This document shows, one piece after another, positions 1-10,700 of a DNA stretch of 64,000 nt. The notes under the pieces were generated by a model. That model did no database searches and had not been told where the DNA came from. It worked only from the letters and a program-made list of their open reading frames with translations. The position numbers and the translations under genes were made by a program. Numbering within the stretch: the stretch's first letter is position 1; every line of letters begins with the position of its first letter. Where the stretch lies: positions 62,001 through 126,000 of the IMG/VR virus record IMGVR_UViG_3300009158_000001. One strand, written 5' to 3'. This stretch comes from a virus.

Positions 1-1898
1 AAAAAAGCACCTATCCACTGTCCTGCTTCTAGTACTGCGCCTGGACCAAAATTTTTCGTCCATGTGTCTATAAATGTTTCAAAAATTGGATTTGTACGGC
101 TAACCCCTTCAGGAGCCATAGCGGCTAAATGCCAAAATCGAATTTTCTTTCCCCTGAAAGGTCCGTCTAATATTTCGCCTATAATGCTATTGCCTTTAGA
201 GCCACTAAGACCTTTATGATTTTCGTTAGAAAATCTATATACTTCAAATCTATACTTGTACGCATCGAGCTCCCAAGCAATAGCCTGTGTACTATAAATC
301 ACTCTTTTCCAAGTCTTTTTTCCTCTGATTACAACTTGTTTCTCTGGAGAATAACCTCCATTATAGATTGCAACATCATAAGCTATTTCAGAAAAGCACG
401 TATTCTCAGTAATACGTATTTTAAAAGGTGTAAAAATTGGAACTGTAACATCTCTATTATTTGCTGGGTACGAAGGCATAATGTCTATGCCTTTATGGAA
501 ATAATAACCGTGATCAGCCAAATTACTGCCATCAGGCTTTTTAGCTATAATTTCCTTACCAGTAAATTCTGTTCGATCAGTCGCATCTCTTATCTCAGCA
601 AACATACTACTATTTATTGGTACAAAATAATCTCCAAAGAAATTAATTTTACCAGCTCCATCTATAGCATCATTGCCTCCAGATGACGACTTCCCAGCCC
701 CTAATGTTTCGGATTTTTTTAAAGCATCATTCTCTTCTTGAGTCATATTAGATGGAAATAAAACATTTTTAAATAATCTTAATTTAAAATTCTTAAGTCT
801 AAGTCGAATTCCATTTCTTATACCTTCTGCGACAACCGGATCAACAGTAATATTTTTAAACTCATTCCATCTTAAATAGACCCGATCTCCAAGATTTTGC
901 TCAGTAGAGTTATAAGGTGAAATTTGAGTACAATCAAAAACTTCTCCATTGCCTATATTTTTTTGTTTATGCCGGGAATAAAGCCAATCTATATAGGCTT
1001 TATATGGCTCCGACTCTCTTGCAAATTGAGTTCTTTCAGGATTAAGCATAAAGTTAATATCTAACTTATGTAAACTTTCTGCCGTTTGATAGGCAGGATC
1101 AACCATATAGACAGCATCGCCTGGAGGTTCATTGCCTGCAAGTAAGGCAGCATTTATACCCGCGATATAAGTTGAATCATCACGTGTGTTCATAAACCAT
1201 CTTTCTAGGTTGTCTAAGACAAATGCTTTCTTGTTTTCTTCTGTTAGATAAGGATTCCTGTTAGGAAGATTAATTTCATTTACATCTTCAAAGCTTTGTC
1301 CACCTTTACTAATCCAATTTTTTTTGTAATGCCAAAAGTCGCTATAACAAGCATAACTCATTGGAGTAAAAGTTAGTGTTCCTAGGATTGTATCTGGTTC
1401 GCCTGGAGAAGTTGTTAAAGCTAGATTGTGCATGCAAAATACCATATTATGGAAAATAGGTATTTTTAACTTTGTTCTTAGGGTTGCATTCTCAATAACA
1501 GAAAACGGGGTATTTTTAAACTGAAGAATAAGATCTAATATTCCGCCGCGTTTCCCGCTATTATTGCCAGAAGTGTGGTCGTCTCTTGAGTCAATATTTC
1601 TAATTGAACTTTTTCCTGGCAAAGTAAAACTAACAGAAAAGATTTCGTTTGCAATACCAACAGGAAGTTTGTCACTATTTCTTGAGCGAACTGACTGAAC
1701 AGTCATATAGTTATTTTCTTCTGTAGAAGAAATTTTCTCAGGAGGAATAATAAATTGTAAATCATTAATAAAAAATGCATGATTAATATGGGAGTACTCA
1801 GTCCCATAATCACTCCAAGTAACTAAATTACCCTTATCATTTTTAAATGATAACTGTAGAATATCAAAATCTTCTAATTTCCAATTGTCATTAGCCAT
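1..1898 (-). CDS. tail-associated M23-type murein endopeptidase (partial, runs off left edge)
   Basis: The frame is open from ATG at 1896-1898 to the left edge, about 632 codons, so the C-terminus is missing. The start overlaps the upstream stop as TAATG, which implies translational coupling to the 1953-residue gene. Most of the protein is unrecognised and probably a structural baseplate or tail part. Near the visible end it shows an M23 (LytM/gp13-like) pattern: H-x3-D in the string FHKGIDI (His about residue 468, Asp about 472; bases 483-497), then WHL (His about residue 590; bases 129-131), then GQWIG just before the edge. In M23 zinc peptidases the first two are zinc ligands, WHL matches the Y-x-HL catalytic motif, and GQxIG precedes the final H-x-H, which would lie outside the window. 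The inferred role is local peptidoglycan cutting during DNA entry. The family call is fairly secure; the baseplate location is inferred from gene order. Confidence 0.7.
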   Translation of the reverse strand, partial: MANDNWKLEDFDILQLSFKNDKGNLVTWSDYGTEYSHINHAFFINDLQFIIPPEKISSTEENNYMTVQSVRSRNSDKLPVGIANEIFSVSFTLPGKSSIRNIDSRDDHTSGNNSGKRGGILDLILQFKNTPFSVIENATLRTKLKIPIFHNMVFCMHNLALTTSPGEPDTILGTLTFTPMSYACYSDFWHYKKNWISKGGQSFEDVNEINLPNRNPYLTEENKKAFVLDNLERWFMNTRDDSTYIAGINAALLAGNEPPGDAVYMVDPAYQTAESLHKLDINFMLNPERTQFARESEPYKAYIDWLYSRHKQKNIGNGEVFDCTQISPYNSTEQNLGDRVYLRWNEFKNITVDPVVAEGIRNGIRLRLKNFKLRLFKNVLFPSNMTQEENDALKKSETLGAGKSSSGGNDAIDGAGKINFFGDYFVPINSSMFAEIRDATDRTEFTGKEIIAKKPDGSNLADHGYYFHKGIDIMPSYPANNRDVTVPIFTPFKIRITENTCFSEIAYDVAIYNGGYSPEKQVVIRGKKTWKRVIYSTQAIAWELDAYKYRFEVYRFSNENHKGLSGSKGNSIIGEILDGPFRGKKIRFWHLAAMAPEGVSRTNPIFETFIDTWTKNFGPGAVLEAGQWIGAF

Positions 1899-4800
1899 TA
1901 TAGTTTCCGCTCCATGTCAGAAGGTACACTGTATGTAGTGTTTATGTTTAGTCCAATACTTGAACCCGGAATTGCTTGGCGTAAAGACCTAGCATATTCT
2001 ACAGGATTGGTTCTATCAAGATTGAGACTTCTACTAGATATTCTAGCAGTTGCGCCATCTAAATATGACTTTTTCATTATACTTGTTGGTGCAGGAATAT
2101 TTGATTCTGAATAATCTGCGCCTAAAGCATCTGCCATATCCATACTTTGCCTACGATAACTATCACTGACAAGCGATCCACCACCAGTCAATGGTTGCAT
2201 TTGAGCATTACTATTCATTCCATAATTAGAAGGTGGTGGCGGTATATCACTTAATGGCTCATCATCATAGCCTTTAGTAAAGAGTGCATATAGACCAGCC
2301 ATTGCAGCCGCACCAATTCCAACAGTTCTAGCAAATTTATTCTCAAGTAAACCTTTAGCATCTTCTGCGCCAATAGACATTTCACTTCTCATTGACCTAA
2401 CAAAGTTTGCTTCAGCATTTACATTTCTTGTTTCCTCACTTATTCTAGAAGGAGCTGGCATAGGGGCAGGAGCTGTCTCAGCTTCATCAGCAAGCGACCC
2501 CATTGCTGTGTCAAGCCCCCCTCCTCCTTGGCGTGCCTGTGCCTTGTCAATCTCAGCTTGGTTACCTGCGGCAAGTCTTTGTTGAGCATCACTCATTTCA
2601 TTTGTTTTTTCTTCATAAAGACTTCTAAGATCAGCTTTTTCTCTTTCTCTTTGCTCAGGAGGAAGAGCATTTATTGATGAATTTAAAAGAGCAGTTCTTT
2701 CTGCTGCAGGTGCGCTAGCAAACGCAGCTTCAAAAGACCCATGATCTCCGGACGATAAAGCTCTAAGAACAGTAGTAGGCTCAATATCTTCTGCTTTTTT
2801 ACTTGCCTCTAAAGTACTTTTTGTAACTTTAGCTCTTGATAAACCTGAGGTTAATCCTTCCATTTGTTCAGGTGTTCTTTGAGGTAAAAGATAGTTAGAC
2901 TTTTGGCCATCTTTATCAGTGTAAAAGAATGAATCAAAAAACTCAGTGAAATAATTAGATCTTTTTTCTGGATTAGGCTCTGAGAGAATACGACCTACTG
3001 ATTCGGAGAATACGCTACCAAGTGTTCTATCAAGATGCTTAAAGCCAACCGCATTTTGTTCCATCTTATTAGCAAACACAGATAAGTCTTCTGCTTCTGT
3101 TCTTGTTATTGCCCCAGTCTCTTCAAGTATTCTTTTTATAAATCTTATTTCTTCTGCAGCATTAGAAGTTTGACCAATCTCAGACTGGCCAGACCATTTC
3201 ATAAATGCCTTCTGGACTTCACCTAATTCAAGGCTACCATTAGCTCCAAGTTTATCCTTAAGAGAATCTTTAATTATTGGATCAAATGCATTTTGACTTA
3301 TGTTATAGGATCTTTGTTGGTTAAACTGTTCTTTCATTGGCTCATCAGATGTTAAATCTCTAAGTTTTCCGTATGCCTCTTCGACCCCCTCAGGAGTGTT
3401 TAAAAGATGCTCATCTTCGGAGCTAACCTCAATCATTTTTGTTAAAGCAGCATCATGGTCAAAGTCGGCCGATGTTTTATTAGTGACGTTGCCACCCATT
3501 CTAACAAACTCTGCACCAGGAGTATCTTTTGATACAGTCTGGCCATTAGATATCCATTCTCCATATGCAGGAATTGATACACCACCTGCTTGGTCCATTT
3601 TAGGATTATATCTACCAGAGTATACACTCATAAACTCAGGACCAATGGAAGGAGGCTGTCCTGACATCATAGGCATGTCAGCTTTGCCAGCTAGTACATC
3701 CGCTCTGTATTTATTCAAATACGCAACTTCATGTTCGCGGCCAGCTGCTTGTGCTTTTTTTATTCTTAAATCAAAACTTTCATCTATTCGACTTCTTGAC
3801 AGGCCCATCTGATAAGGCTGCATATGAGTAGGCAAACTTTTATTTAATTCAGCTCCATAGACCGTTTCATATTTTGCTCCACTAATTCCACCTTCTAAAA
3901 GATGTGTTGTGATTCCAATACTTTCTTTATTCAAATCACCTTTAAATTCTCCAAACGCGCCATGTAATAGCTGAACAAGGTCATCGTCGATATTTTCCAT
4001 GTTCTTTTCAAGCATGTCAAAAATTCTACCAATGATATTCTTTAGTTTTAAATCTTCAGTTAATCTTGCTGATCTAGAATCTTTTACAGTAGAGGCGTTT
4101 AGTAGATTAGCAGAAGGAAGATACTCCATAGTATTTTCGGAATATTTTACAAACCCTCCAGTCTGTCTAAGCTGTTCAAGAGTTCCTCTTCTTTTTGCCA
4201 TTTCAGTTGCATATAATTCATCTGGTATTTTTGCACTAAGATCTAAGACTGTGTCTGAACCAACTTTACCAGCCTCTCCAACTGGCTGACTGCCAACTCT
4301 ATTTGCCATTTCTTGTACAGAAGATACATAAGCAGGATCTAGAGGAGTAATTCCTTGAAGAGCCTGATCAAAAGCAAGCATGTGTCGTTTACGGTATGGA
4401 CTGCCTTCTGCTGCAATAGTACTTCTTGTAGAGTCGTAAATCTCTTCTACGTAACGTCTTTCAAGCTTAGCGTCATTGTTAGAATCCAATGAGAAATCAC
4501 GACTTGTTTGAACATTCAATCCAACAACGGCAGGAGATGATTCAATTCCAGCCATAAGACTTGCTTGGTGTTCTTTATTGAATCCTAAAGCTTTTAACAT
4601 ATTTGTCGTTGCAGCTTGCTGGCCTTCCATCATTTCTGCTAAGCCAGGAAAGCCAGTACCTTTTTGTTCTAACCCAAAAATTAATCCATATACAGCTTCT
4701 TGATATGGTCTACGTTGATTATTAGGAGTGTTAATTTTTAAATGCTGATTTACTTTCTTAAGCATTACAAGTAGTGCGTTAGTATCTTTTTCAGAATAGC

Positions 4801-7759
4801 GTGCCCCTTGCAAAGCCTGTGCTGCCGCGTGAAAGTCTTGAAGTGTATTTTTAAATCCTTTTATATATTTTTCCTGTGCAGGTACAGGCAACTTCGAGTC
4901 TACTGATGCAATTTGTTTATAGAAATCTGAATCTACTAACATATCATCTGCAGGTAGTACCGCATCAAGCGTTGATCCGGTAAACTTACTTGTAGCATAT
5001 TGCTGTTGGCCACGAATTGCTAATGTATTACCCTCTTTATATATTTCTTTACCTTCTGCAATATGCGAAACATCTTCTGTTAGAGATTCAGCAGCAACAT
5101 TATAAAGATTTCTTTGCTCATCAGTTAAAGGACCCATTGCGGAGTCATCTCTTATCTGACCAAGAACTTGTTGTTTATTTCTTTGTATTGCTTCTTCTCT
5201 GGCTGGATTAGTTGCCATGGCATCTAGTTCATTTGTTCGCTCTAAGTTAACTTGAGAAACAGTCTTATCAAGATCATTCTTCCTTGCTCTTTCAAGTTTT
5301 TCTAACTCTTCCTCTCTAATACTTCTGGTCCATTGCCCTGTTGTACTTTCTTCTTCATATCTAGCTAGGCGCTTTTTGTGTCGCTCTTCAGCTTTAGCTT
5401 TCTCTTCTTTTACCTTTGCATCGTACTTTGCATTGATGTTAATAGTCTCTTCAGACTCAACATCAGCAATTGCAGAAAAAAGATGTTGGTTAGTTTTTGT
5501 ACCGCCTTCTAGCTTTCCTGCTCCTGCAGGCACTTCTCTGCCAAAAGCAAGTTTATAGCCACCTTCAATTGGGATAACATCTTGAAGTAGCACTCTTCCT
5601 TGAGAAGCTGTTCCTCCCGCATCAACAAAAGTATTTTCTATTGTTCCGTTGTTTAAGCGCCGACGACCAAGAGCTTCTCCTTCTGAAAAACCAACACCTG
5701 ATCTTTCTTGCATATCGAAAATCATTCTTTGTCTTTGCATAGGATCAGCGTCGCCTAAAGCATCTACTTCCTCTAAGAAAGGTTGTAACTTTGGATTGTA
5801 TTCAAAAGGATAACTTTCAGTTCCCGTTTCAATGCTAGTTCGTCTTCCTGGTCGAATGAATGTTCCTTCAACTTGTTCAGCATTAGGATTAATTAGACCT
5901 CTTGAACCTTCAAGGAAAATCTCAGGACTTCTTGCTTGGCCTCTAGGAGTAGAGAAAACAGCGCCAGTAACAAATGGCTCAAGTCCACTTTGAAGCATTC
6001 CTTTAAACGCACCACTTCTAAATGGATAAGCATCTAAAAGCATTGCCTTTGAACCCATAGGATTACCTATAACACGCGCCTGATTACCTACACGCGAAAG
6101 TGCTGTTCTGCTACCAGGATTAACAACAGTTAAAGGGTTATTAAGATGTCTATTAGTTCTTCTGCCAAGTGGAATTACACTTACAGGCTTAACTCCACCT
6201 GCAGTATTTTCTAATTCTCCAGCAAAAGTACCCATATAGATACCAGCTTCTGGTCCATTCATTCCTGCCTCTGCCCAGTGGTAAATTCCTTTATCACCTT
6301 GCTTTGCACCTGCTACTGGAAAAAGAGAAACACCTTGGGCTTGTGCTATTTTTAAATGTGCGTTAAACCGCTCAACAGGTTCAATGCCTACAATACTTCT
6401 CTCTTCTTGCATAAGGATTTGCGAATGTTTTCTTGCCACTGCAACTAAAGGATTTTTTGTTGGATCTATCTCTTCCATGTATCGAATAGCTTCATCAGAG
6501 CTTTCAGCTGACGAGAAAAGAATCTCTTCTGCAGATCTAACTTTTCCAGCTTCTAAGGCTTCAGCTACATCTAAGTATTTACCAGTTTGAGGATTCCAAA
6601 TATTATCGTGACCTGTTATTGCTGGAGTTGAAGCAATGTCAGTTCCAGTATTATCAATGTTAATGACTTTGCCAACTGGCGAGTACATGCTTGAACCAGA
6701 TTTTCCTCTGAAGTAGATATGCCCCTGAGCCTTGCCTTGTTCACCAACAAAATAATCTCCTGCCTCTCCTAGTGGTAAATTAATTTCACCACTATTAACT
6801 CTTACTCTTGCATATCTAAATGAACGAGGAGCTGCACCTTCTGGCTGACCAAACGAACTCATAATTTCATATATGTCGCCTTGACCAGGATTAAACTGGA
6901 ATCTTCCCCCTAATTTAGATTGAAGTGCTTTCTGGTATTCGCCTAATTTTGCTTGCTCTGCTTGTGTAAGAGAGGCAAGAGATAAGTCTCTTGTGCTAGT
7001 TGGCATTTTGTTAAATTTATCAAAACGAGACATTGCACTCATAACTTGATTTCCATTATCAAGTCTTAGTCCTATAGCTGCAGGTATTTTATCTGAAGCT
7101 CTACTTGCGTTTAAGAAACGAGTATTTGATCTGTGATAGTAATCAAAAATATTTCCAAGGCCTTCTACGCTAGCTTCTGCCGCTTGGCGAAAACTTTCAA
7201 GCATACCTATAGTTTCTGCATAAGTAGCGCCCATTAAGCGACTCTTTATATTGCCAATAAGTTTTTCATTACGAGGATCAGACACGAATCCAGAAAGACG
7301 CTTATCGCCATTGATCATATCAAGAACAGACTTCTTAGCTGCCGTTAATGAAAGAATTGCGCCTTCAGCTTCTCTCCCTAGATACATAACATTATTTAAT
7401 GCATTGTTCTGTGCTCTTGCCGCTTGCTCTGCAGTTGCCCCTACAAAGCTTCCCGCTTGAGTTGTGCCATATTCTTTAATCCTATCTAGAACTTCAGAAG
7501 TTACGGTTGACTGCAACTTTAGAATCTGTTCGCTGAAACTTAAAGCCTTATTACTCCCCATCCTTCCTCTTGCCTGAGAAACCATCGAGAAGAATGTAGT
7601 GTTGGGTCTAGGTGGGCTAGCAGGAAAAGATGCAAAGCCAGGACTAAGTAGCATTCTTGCAACTTGAGGTGTAAGTTCAGCACCAGTTGCTTTACCCGCT
7701 TCCTTTGTTGCCATACTCCCGTATAATATAGCACCTAAACTTGTTAAGAACTCTTGCAT
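1898..7759 (-). CDS. giant virion protein, 1953 aa, with RNA-polymerase-like Asp triad
   Basis: A very large soluble-looking protein coded after the tape measure candidate and directly upstream of the M23 gene. Most of it is charged and helical (a K/E/R-rich coiled coil around residues 770-850). One hydrophobic segment lies near residue 1810 (IGAAAMAGLYALFTKG), followed by a Pro/Ser-rich tail. The notable patch is TSADFDHDAALTKMI with Asp at 1432, 1434 and 1436, about 60 residues after QPPSIGPEFM. In multisubunit and phage virion RNA polymerases the beta-prime catalytic loop is D-x-D-G-D, usually preceded by an R-x-P-T/S element. Here the first Arg is Gln and the Gly is His. It could be a divergent virion RNA polymerase, or simply an ejected or baseplate protein with a chance motif. 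The upstream Shine-Dalgarno is weak, so coupling to the 1616-residue gene 18 bases upstream is likely. Confidence 0.5.
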   Translation of the reverse strand: MQEFLTSLGAILYGSMATKEAGKATGAELTPQVARMLLSPGFASFPASPPRPNTTFFSMVSQARGRMGSNKALSFSEQILKLQSTVTSEVLDRIKEYGTTQAGSFVGATAEQAARAQNNALNNVMYLGREAEGAILSLTAAKKSVLDMINGDKRLSGFVSDPRNEKLIGNIKSRLMGATYAETIGMLESFRQAAEASVEGLGNIFDYYHRSNTRFLNASRASDKIPAAIGLRLDNGNQVMSAMSRFDKFNKMPTSTRDLSLASLTQAEQAKLGEYQKALQSKLGGRFQFNPGQGDIYEIMSSFGQPEGAAPRSFRYARVRVNSGEINLPLGEAGDYFVGEQGKAQGHIYFRGKSGSSMYSPVGKVINIDNTGTDIASTPAITGHDNIWNPQTGKYLDVAEALEAGKVRSAEEILFSSAESSDEAIRYMEEIDPTKNPLVAVARKHSQILMQEERSIVGIEPVERFNAHLKIAQAQGVSLFPVAGAKQGDKGIYHWAEAGMNGPEAGIYMGTFAGELENTAGGVKPVSVIPLGRRTNRHLNNPLTVVNPGSRTALSRVGNQARVIGNPMGSKAMLLDAYPFRSGAFKGMLQSGLEPFVTGAVFSTPRGQARSPEIFLEGSRGLINPNAEQVEGTFIRPGRRTSIETGTESYPFEYNPKLQPFLEEVDALGDADPMQRQRMIFDMQERSGVGFSEGEALGRRRLNNGTIENTFVDAGGTASQGRVLLQDVIPIEGGYKLAFGREVPAGAGKLEGGTKTNQHLFSAIADVESEETININAKYDAKVKEEKAKAEERHKKRLARYEEESTTGQWTRSIREEELEKLERARKNDLDKTVSQVNLERTNELDAMATNPAREEAIQRNKQQVLGQIRDDSAMGPLTDEQRNLYNVAAESLTEDVSHIAEGKEIYKEGNTLAIRGQQQYATSKFTGSTLDAVLPADDMLVDSDFYKQIASVDSKLPVPAQEKYIKGFKNTLQDFHAAAQALQGARYSEKDTNALLVMLKKVNQHLKINTPNNQRRPYQEAVYGLIFGLEQKGTGFPGLAEMMEGQQAATTNMLKALGFNKEHQASLMAGIESSPAVVGLNVQTSRDFSLDSNNDAKLERRYVEEIYDSTRSTIAAEGSPYRKRHMLAFDQALQGITPLDPAYVSSVQEMANRVGSQPVGEAGKVGSDTVLDLSAKIPDELYATEMAKRRGTLEQLRQTGGFVKYSENTMEYLPSANLLNASTVKDSRSARLTEDLKLKNIIGRIFDMLEKNMENIDDDLVQLLHGAFGEFKGDLNKESIGITTHLLEGGISGAKYETVYGAELNKSLPTHMQPYQMGLSRSRIDESFDLRIKKAQAAGREHEVAYLNKYRADVLAGKADMPMMSGQPPSIGPEFMSVYSGRYNPKMDQAGGVSIPAYGEWISNGQTVSKDTPGAEFVRMGGNVTNKTSADFDHDAALTKMIEVSSEDEHLLNTPEGVEEAYGKLRDLTSDEPMKEQFNQQRSYNISQNAFDPIIKDSLKDKLGANGSLELGEVQKAFMKWSGQSEIGQTSNAAEEIRFIKRILEETGAITRTEAEDLSVFANKMEQNAVGFKHLDRTLGSVFSESVGRILSEPNPEKRSNYFTEFFDSFFYTDKDGQKSNYLLPQRTPEQMEGLTSGLSRAKVTKSTLEASKKAEDIEPTTVLRALSSGDHGSFEAAFASAPAAERTALLNSSINALPPEQREREKADLRSLYEEKTNEMSDAQQRLAAGNQAEIDKAQARQGGGGLDTAMGSLADEAETAPAPMPAPSRISEETRNVNAEANFVRSMRSEMSIGAEDAKGLLENKFARTVGIGAAAMAGLYALFTKGYDDEPLSDIPPPPSNYGMNSNAQMQPLTGGGSLVSDSYRRQSMDMADALGADYSESNIPAPTSIMKKSYLDGATARISSRSLNLDRTNPVEYARSLRQAIPGSSIGLNINTTYSVPSDMERKL

Positions 7760-7777
7760 TGTAAATACCCGCTATTC

Positions 7778-10700
7778 TTACTGCTCAAAGGGATTAACAG
7801 AAATGCTATTTCTTATATCAATGCTGATTGACGAATCAAACCGATTAGGTCCTTGAATATTATAACTATAATTACCATAGACATCATTAGCATTATTAAC
7901 TGCTGACATTGCCTTGTGTGGATTGATAAATTTAAACTTGTTTAGATCTTGAACAGCTTGTTCATCAATATAAGGCTTTCTAGACATATAAGATGCGCGG
8001 CTGGGATAGATACCAAAGTCATGGTAATTCATACCTTCACTTTCAATGTATTTTAGCTTTACATCCTCTAAATCTACTGCAGGATTAAATCCAATCCAGT
8101 CAGCTCTTGGCATACTTTTATGTTGAAAGTATTGACTAACTTCCATTTCTCTCATTGCCTGAGCTTCATCTGGATTTGCAGCTTCTCCGTACCCCATTTT
8201 TTCTTTTAAGTTTGTCAAGTCCGCTGCATAGTCCATGCCGAATGTAGACATAGGCCCAGCTCCGGCAGCTCTATTAATAGCATCAAGATCCTTTCCTAGA
8301 TAAAAGTCTCTCATTGTTTTTTGTTTATACTCAGGCAAAGCCTCTATGATTTCTTCCTGTCGACCAGGATTGAATTCTCTAGCAAAGCCAGTTGCAAAAA
8401 CAGATTCACGTCCTCCAAGTGTGCTACCAAGACTTTCATCTGAGACATAACCCGAAGAACCAATAATTGTTTTCTGTGCAATGTTTTGATATTGCTTTGC
8501 TAGTCTGTCATCCCCAGAAAATGTTGCTGCTTTAGAAAGACCACTATATTTAGCATATTTAAGCTTATCAAAGTATTCTTCTGTATCTCTTTTCTTTCTT
8601 AGTCCAGGTGATTCAAAATCTATACCAAGCCAACTATGAACTGCACTTTTTACAGCAGGAGCAATCCAGTCAGCAATGGGAGAGTCCCATCCTTTCATTT
8701 CGCTACCATACATTTCACGACTCTGATAGTCTTCTAACACGTCTCTGTATGGAAGTAATTTGTTTATTGGAGCAGCACCAAAAGCCATTATATGCTCAAT
8801 AGGTTGAGCTACTCTATTGGCAAAGTGAGTTGTTGCTTCCCACCCAGCACCTATAGCCTTTCCTAGGTAGTTTGTCATTGCAAAATTACCAATAGGAGAA
8901 TACTCTTTAGCAAACTTGCCTTCAGATCTTAACTCTTTGTTGACATTGAATCCATTGTTTCTAACTGCAGCTTTTATAATTCCGTCATCGTCGACTGCTT
9001 GCCCAATTGAAGCAGGAACACTTACTGTTACTCCTTGGCCAACTTGAATCTCATCAGAGAAAACTTCCTCATTCTTCTTTTTCATTTTTGCAGCTTTTAT
9101 TTGCGAATAGTTAAATTCACTAATTAAAGCATCAACATTATTAGTTATTCCTGCAACACCAAATTTACCTCCATATCCTTCAAGTGTAAAAGTCATGGAC
9201 TGGGGATCTACTGAAGCAATTGTTCCAGAAATATTATCATAGCTACTTGGTTTGAATTGATAAGAGTCAAACTCTCTTCTGTTCTTTTTCTCTTTCATCA
9301 TCTGTTCATGGCGATACAAAAAGCCACGCTCTGGGGCAGTCATCTCATCTGAATCTCTCATTAGTTTTGCTTTGTGGAGAGTTCCTTTATACTGAGGAGA
9401 ATAAGGCGATACATCACCCAGCACATTTAACTTATGAAGAAGTGGATAATCTTCAGGATTTACACCCTTTAACTCAGGGTGTAAAGCTTCATATCCTTCT
9501 CCCGGCATCCTATACTCACCTTCTCCATGTCTTGCTGATGTATATGGATTGCCATATTTGAAACTATCAGGAAGCCAATTAGGCATTGAGTTACGTATCG
9601 GATTGTATTGTTTATTTTCATCTTGATGTACAAATCGACGTATTGCTTCTGATGTAAATGGGATTCCCATAAATGAACCACCACCATGCAGATCATAGAA
9701 CTTTGAATCAATATCCATGTTTCTAGAAAAAGATTCTAACTCTTGGCGCTGGTCACCCACTTTACTAGTTCCGGTAAGGTAGCCCTTAGCGCTCTTTGCA
9801 TAGAAGCCAACAAGGCCACCTAGAGAAGTTGCCTCTTGCCAGAACTTGCCAAGAACACGAGAACCTTGGTACGGAGAAACAGGTGCTGCCATTGCAATGC
9901 CACCAATTCTCTGATCAGGTATTTCCTCTAATCCAGTTGTTCTTTCTAGATATTTTGTCTTACCATCCTTTGACTCTCTTTTCCATTCGCCAACATGCAT
10001 TAACTTTGGTCTTTTTATAAGATCAGCAATCGGTTGTATTGCAGGATATATAAAAGGAATCTGATCAAATGCTGCTCCGGTTATAGGAGAAGGTCTCTTG
10101 TAATAATTTTCTCTTTCTAGTTTATATGTAAAGTTTTTAAGAAAAAATTCTGCGACTGGACCATGATTGCCTGAACTACCAGCTTGTGTTGCTCCAGATG
10201 AAAGTCTTGCTATTAGAGAAGGTCGCTGGTAAAGAACGTCGTCTCCTCCATATCCGCCCTGTCCCATTTCCCAGCTTTGATTTCTTCTTACAGTTTCAAG
10301 TCTTTTACCTTGGTTTAATTCTCTTAACTCTCTTGGTCTTTCTACTGTACCTAATCCGCCAGTTCCCAGAAACCATCCAAGAGCTGCAATACCCGAAGCA
10401 TAAGCAATAGCTTTTATTCGAGGAGCATTTTCAACTGCTTTAATAACGCGTTTAAAAACACTTCTTTCATTTCTTAAAATCTTTTGGCGGCCTTCTTCAT
10501 ATGTAAAGTCTGTTACCTTTTCTGCGAGGACTGACAAGTTACTCTTATCATTAATCTTGCCAATTGGATTATTTAGTACTCCATGTTGACCAGATTCTTC
10601 TAAGCTTTTTACATATGAAAGAGTATCTCTTTCCACGGCGGAGATTTGATGTTCAGTCAATCCACTTAAGTCAAATGCTGAACTTCTTGGTGTCGAATGT

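Noticed and set aside
216-686. Plus-strand frame of 156 codons near the left edge
   Set aside because: Shadow of the M23-type gene, which is continuous on the other strand and coupled to its upstream neighbour.
9125-9260. SNase-like beta pattern in the tape measure candidate
   Set aside because: Only a faint start of the fold is visible, with no catalytic Asp, Arg or Glu set.
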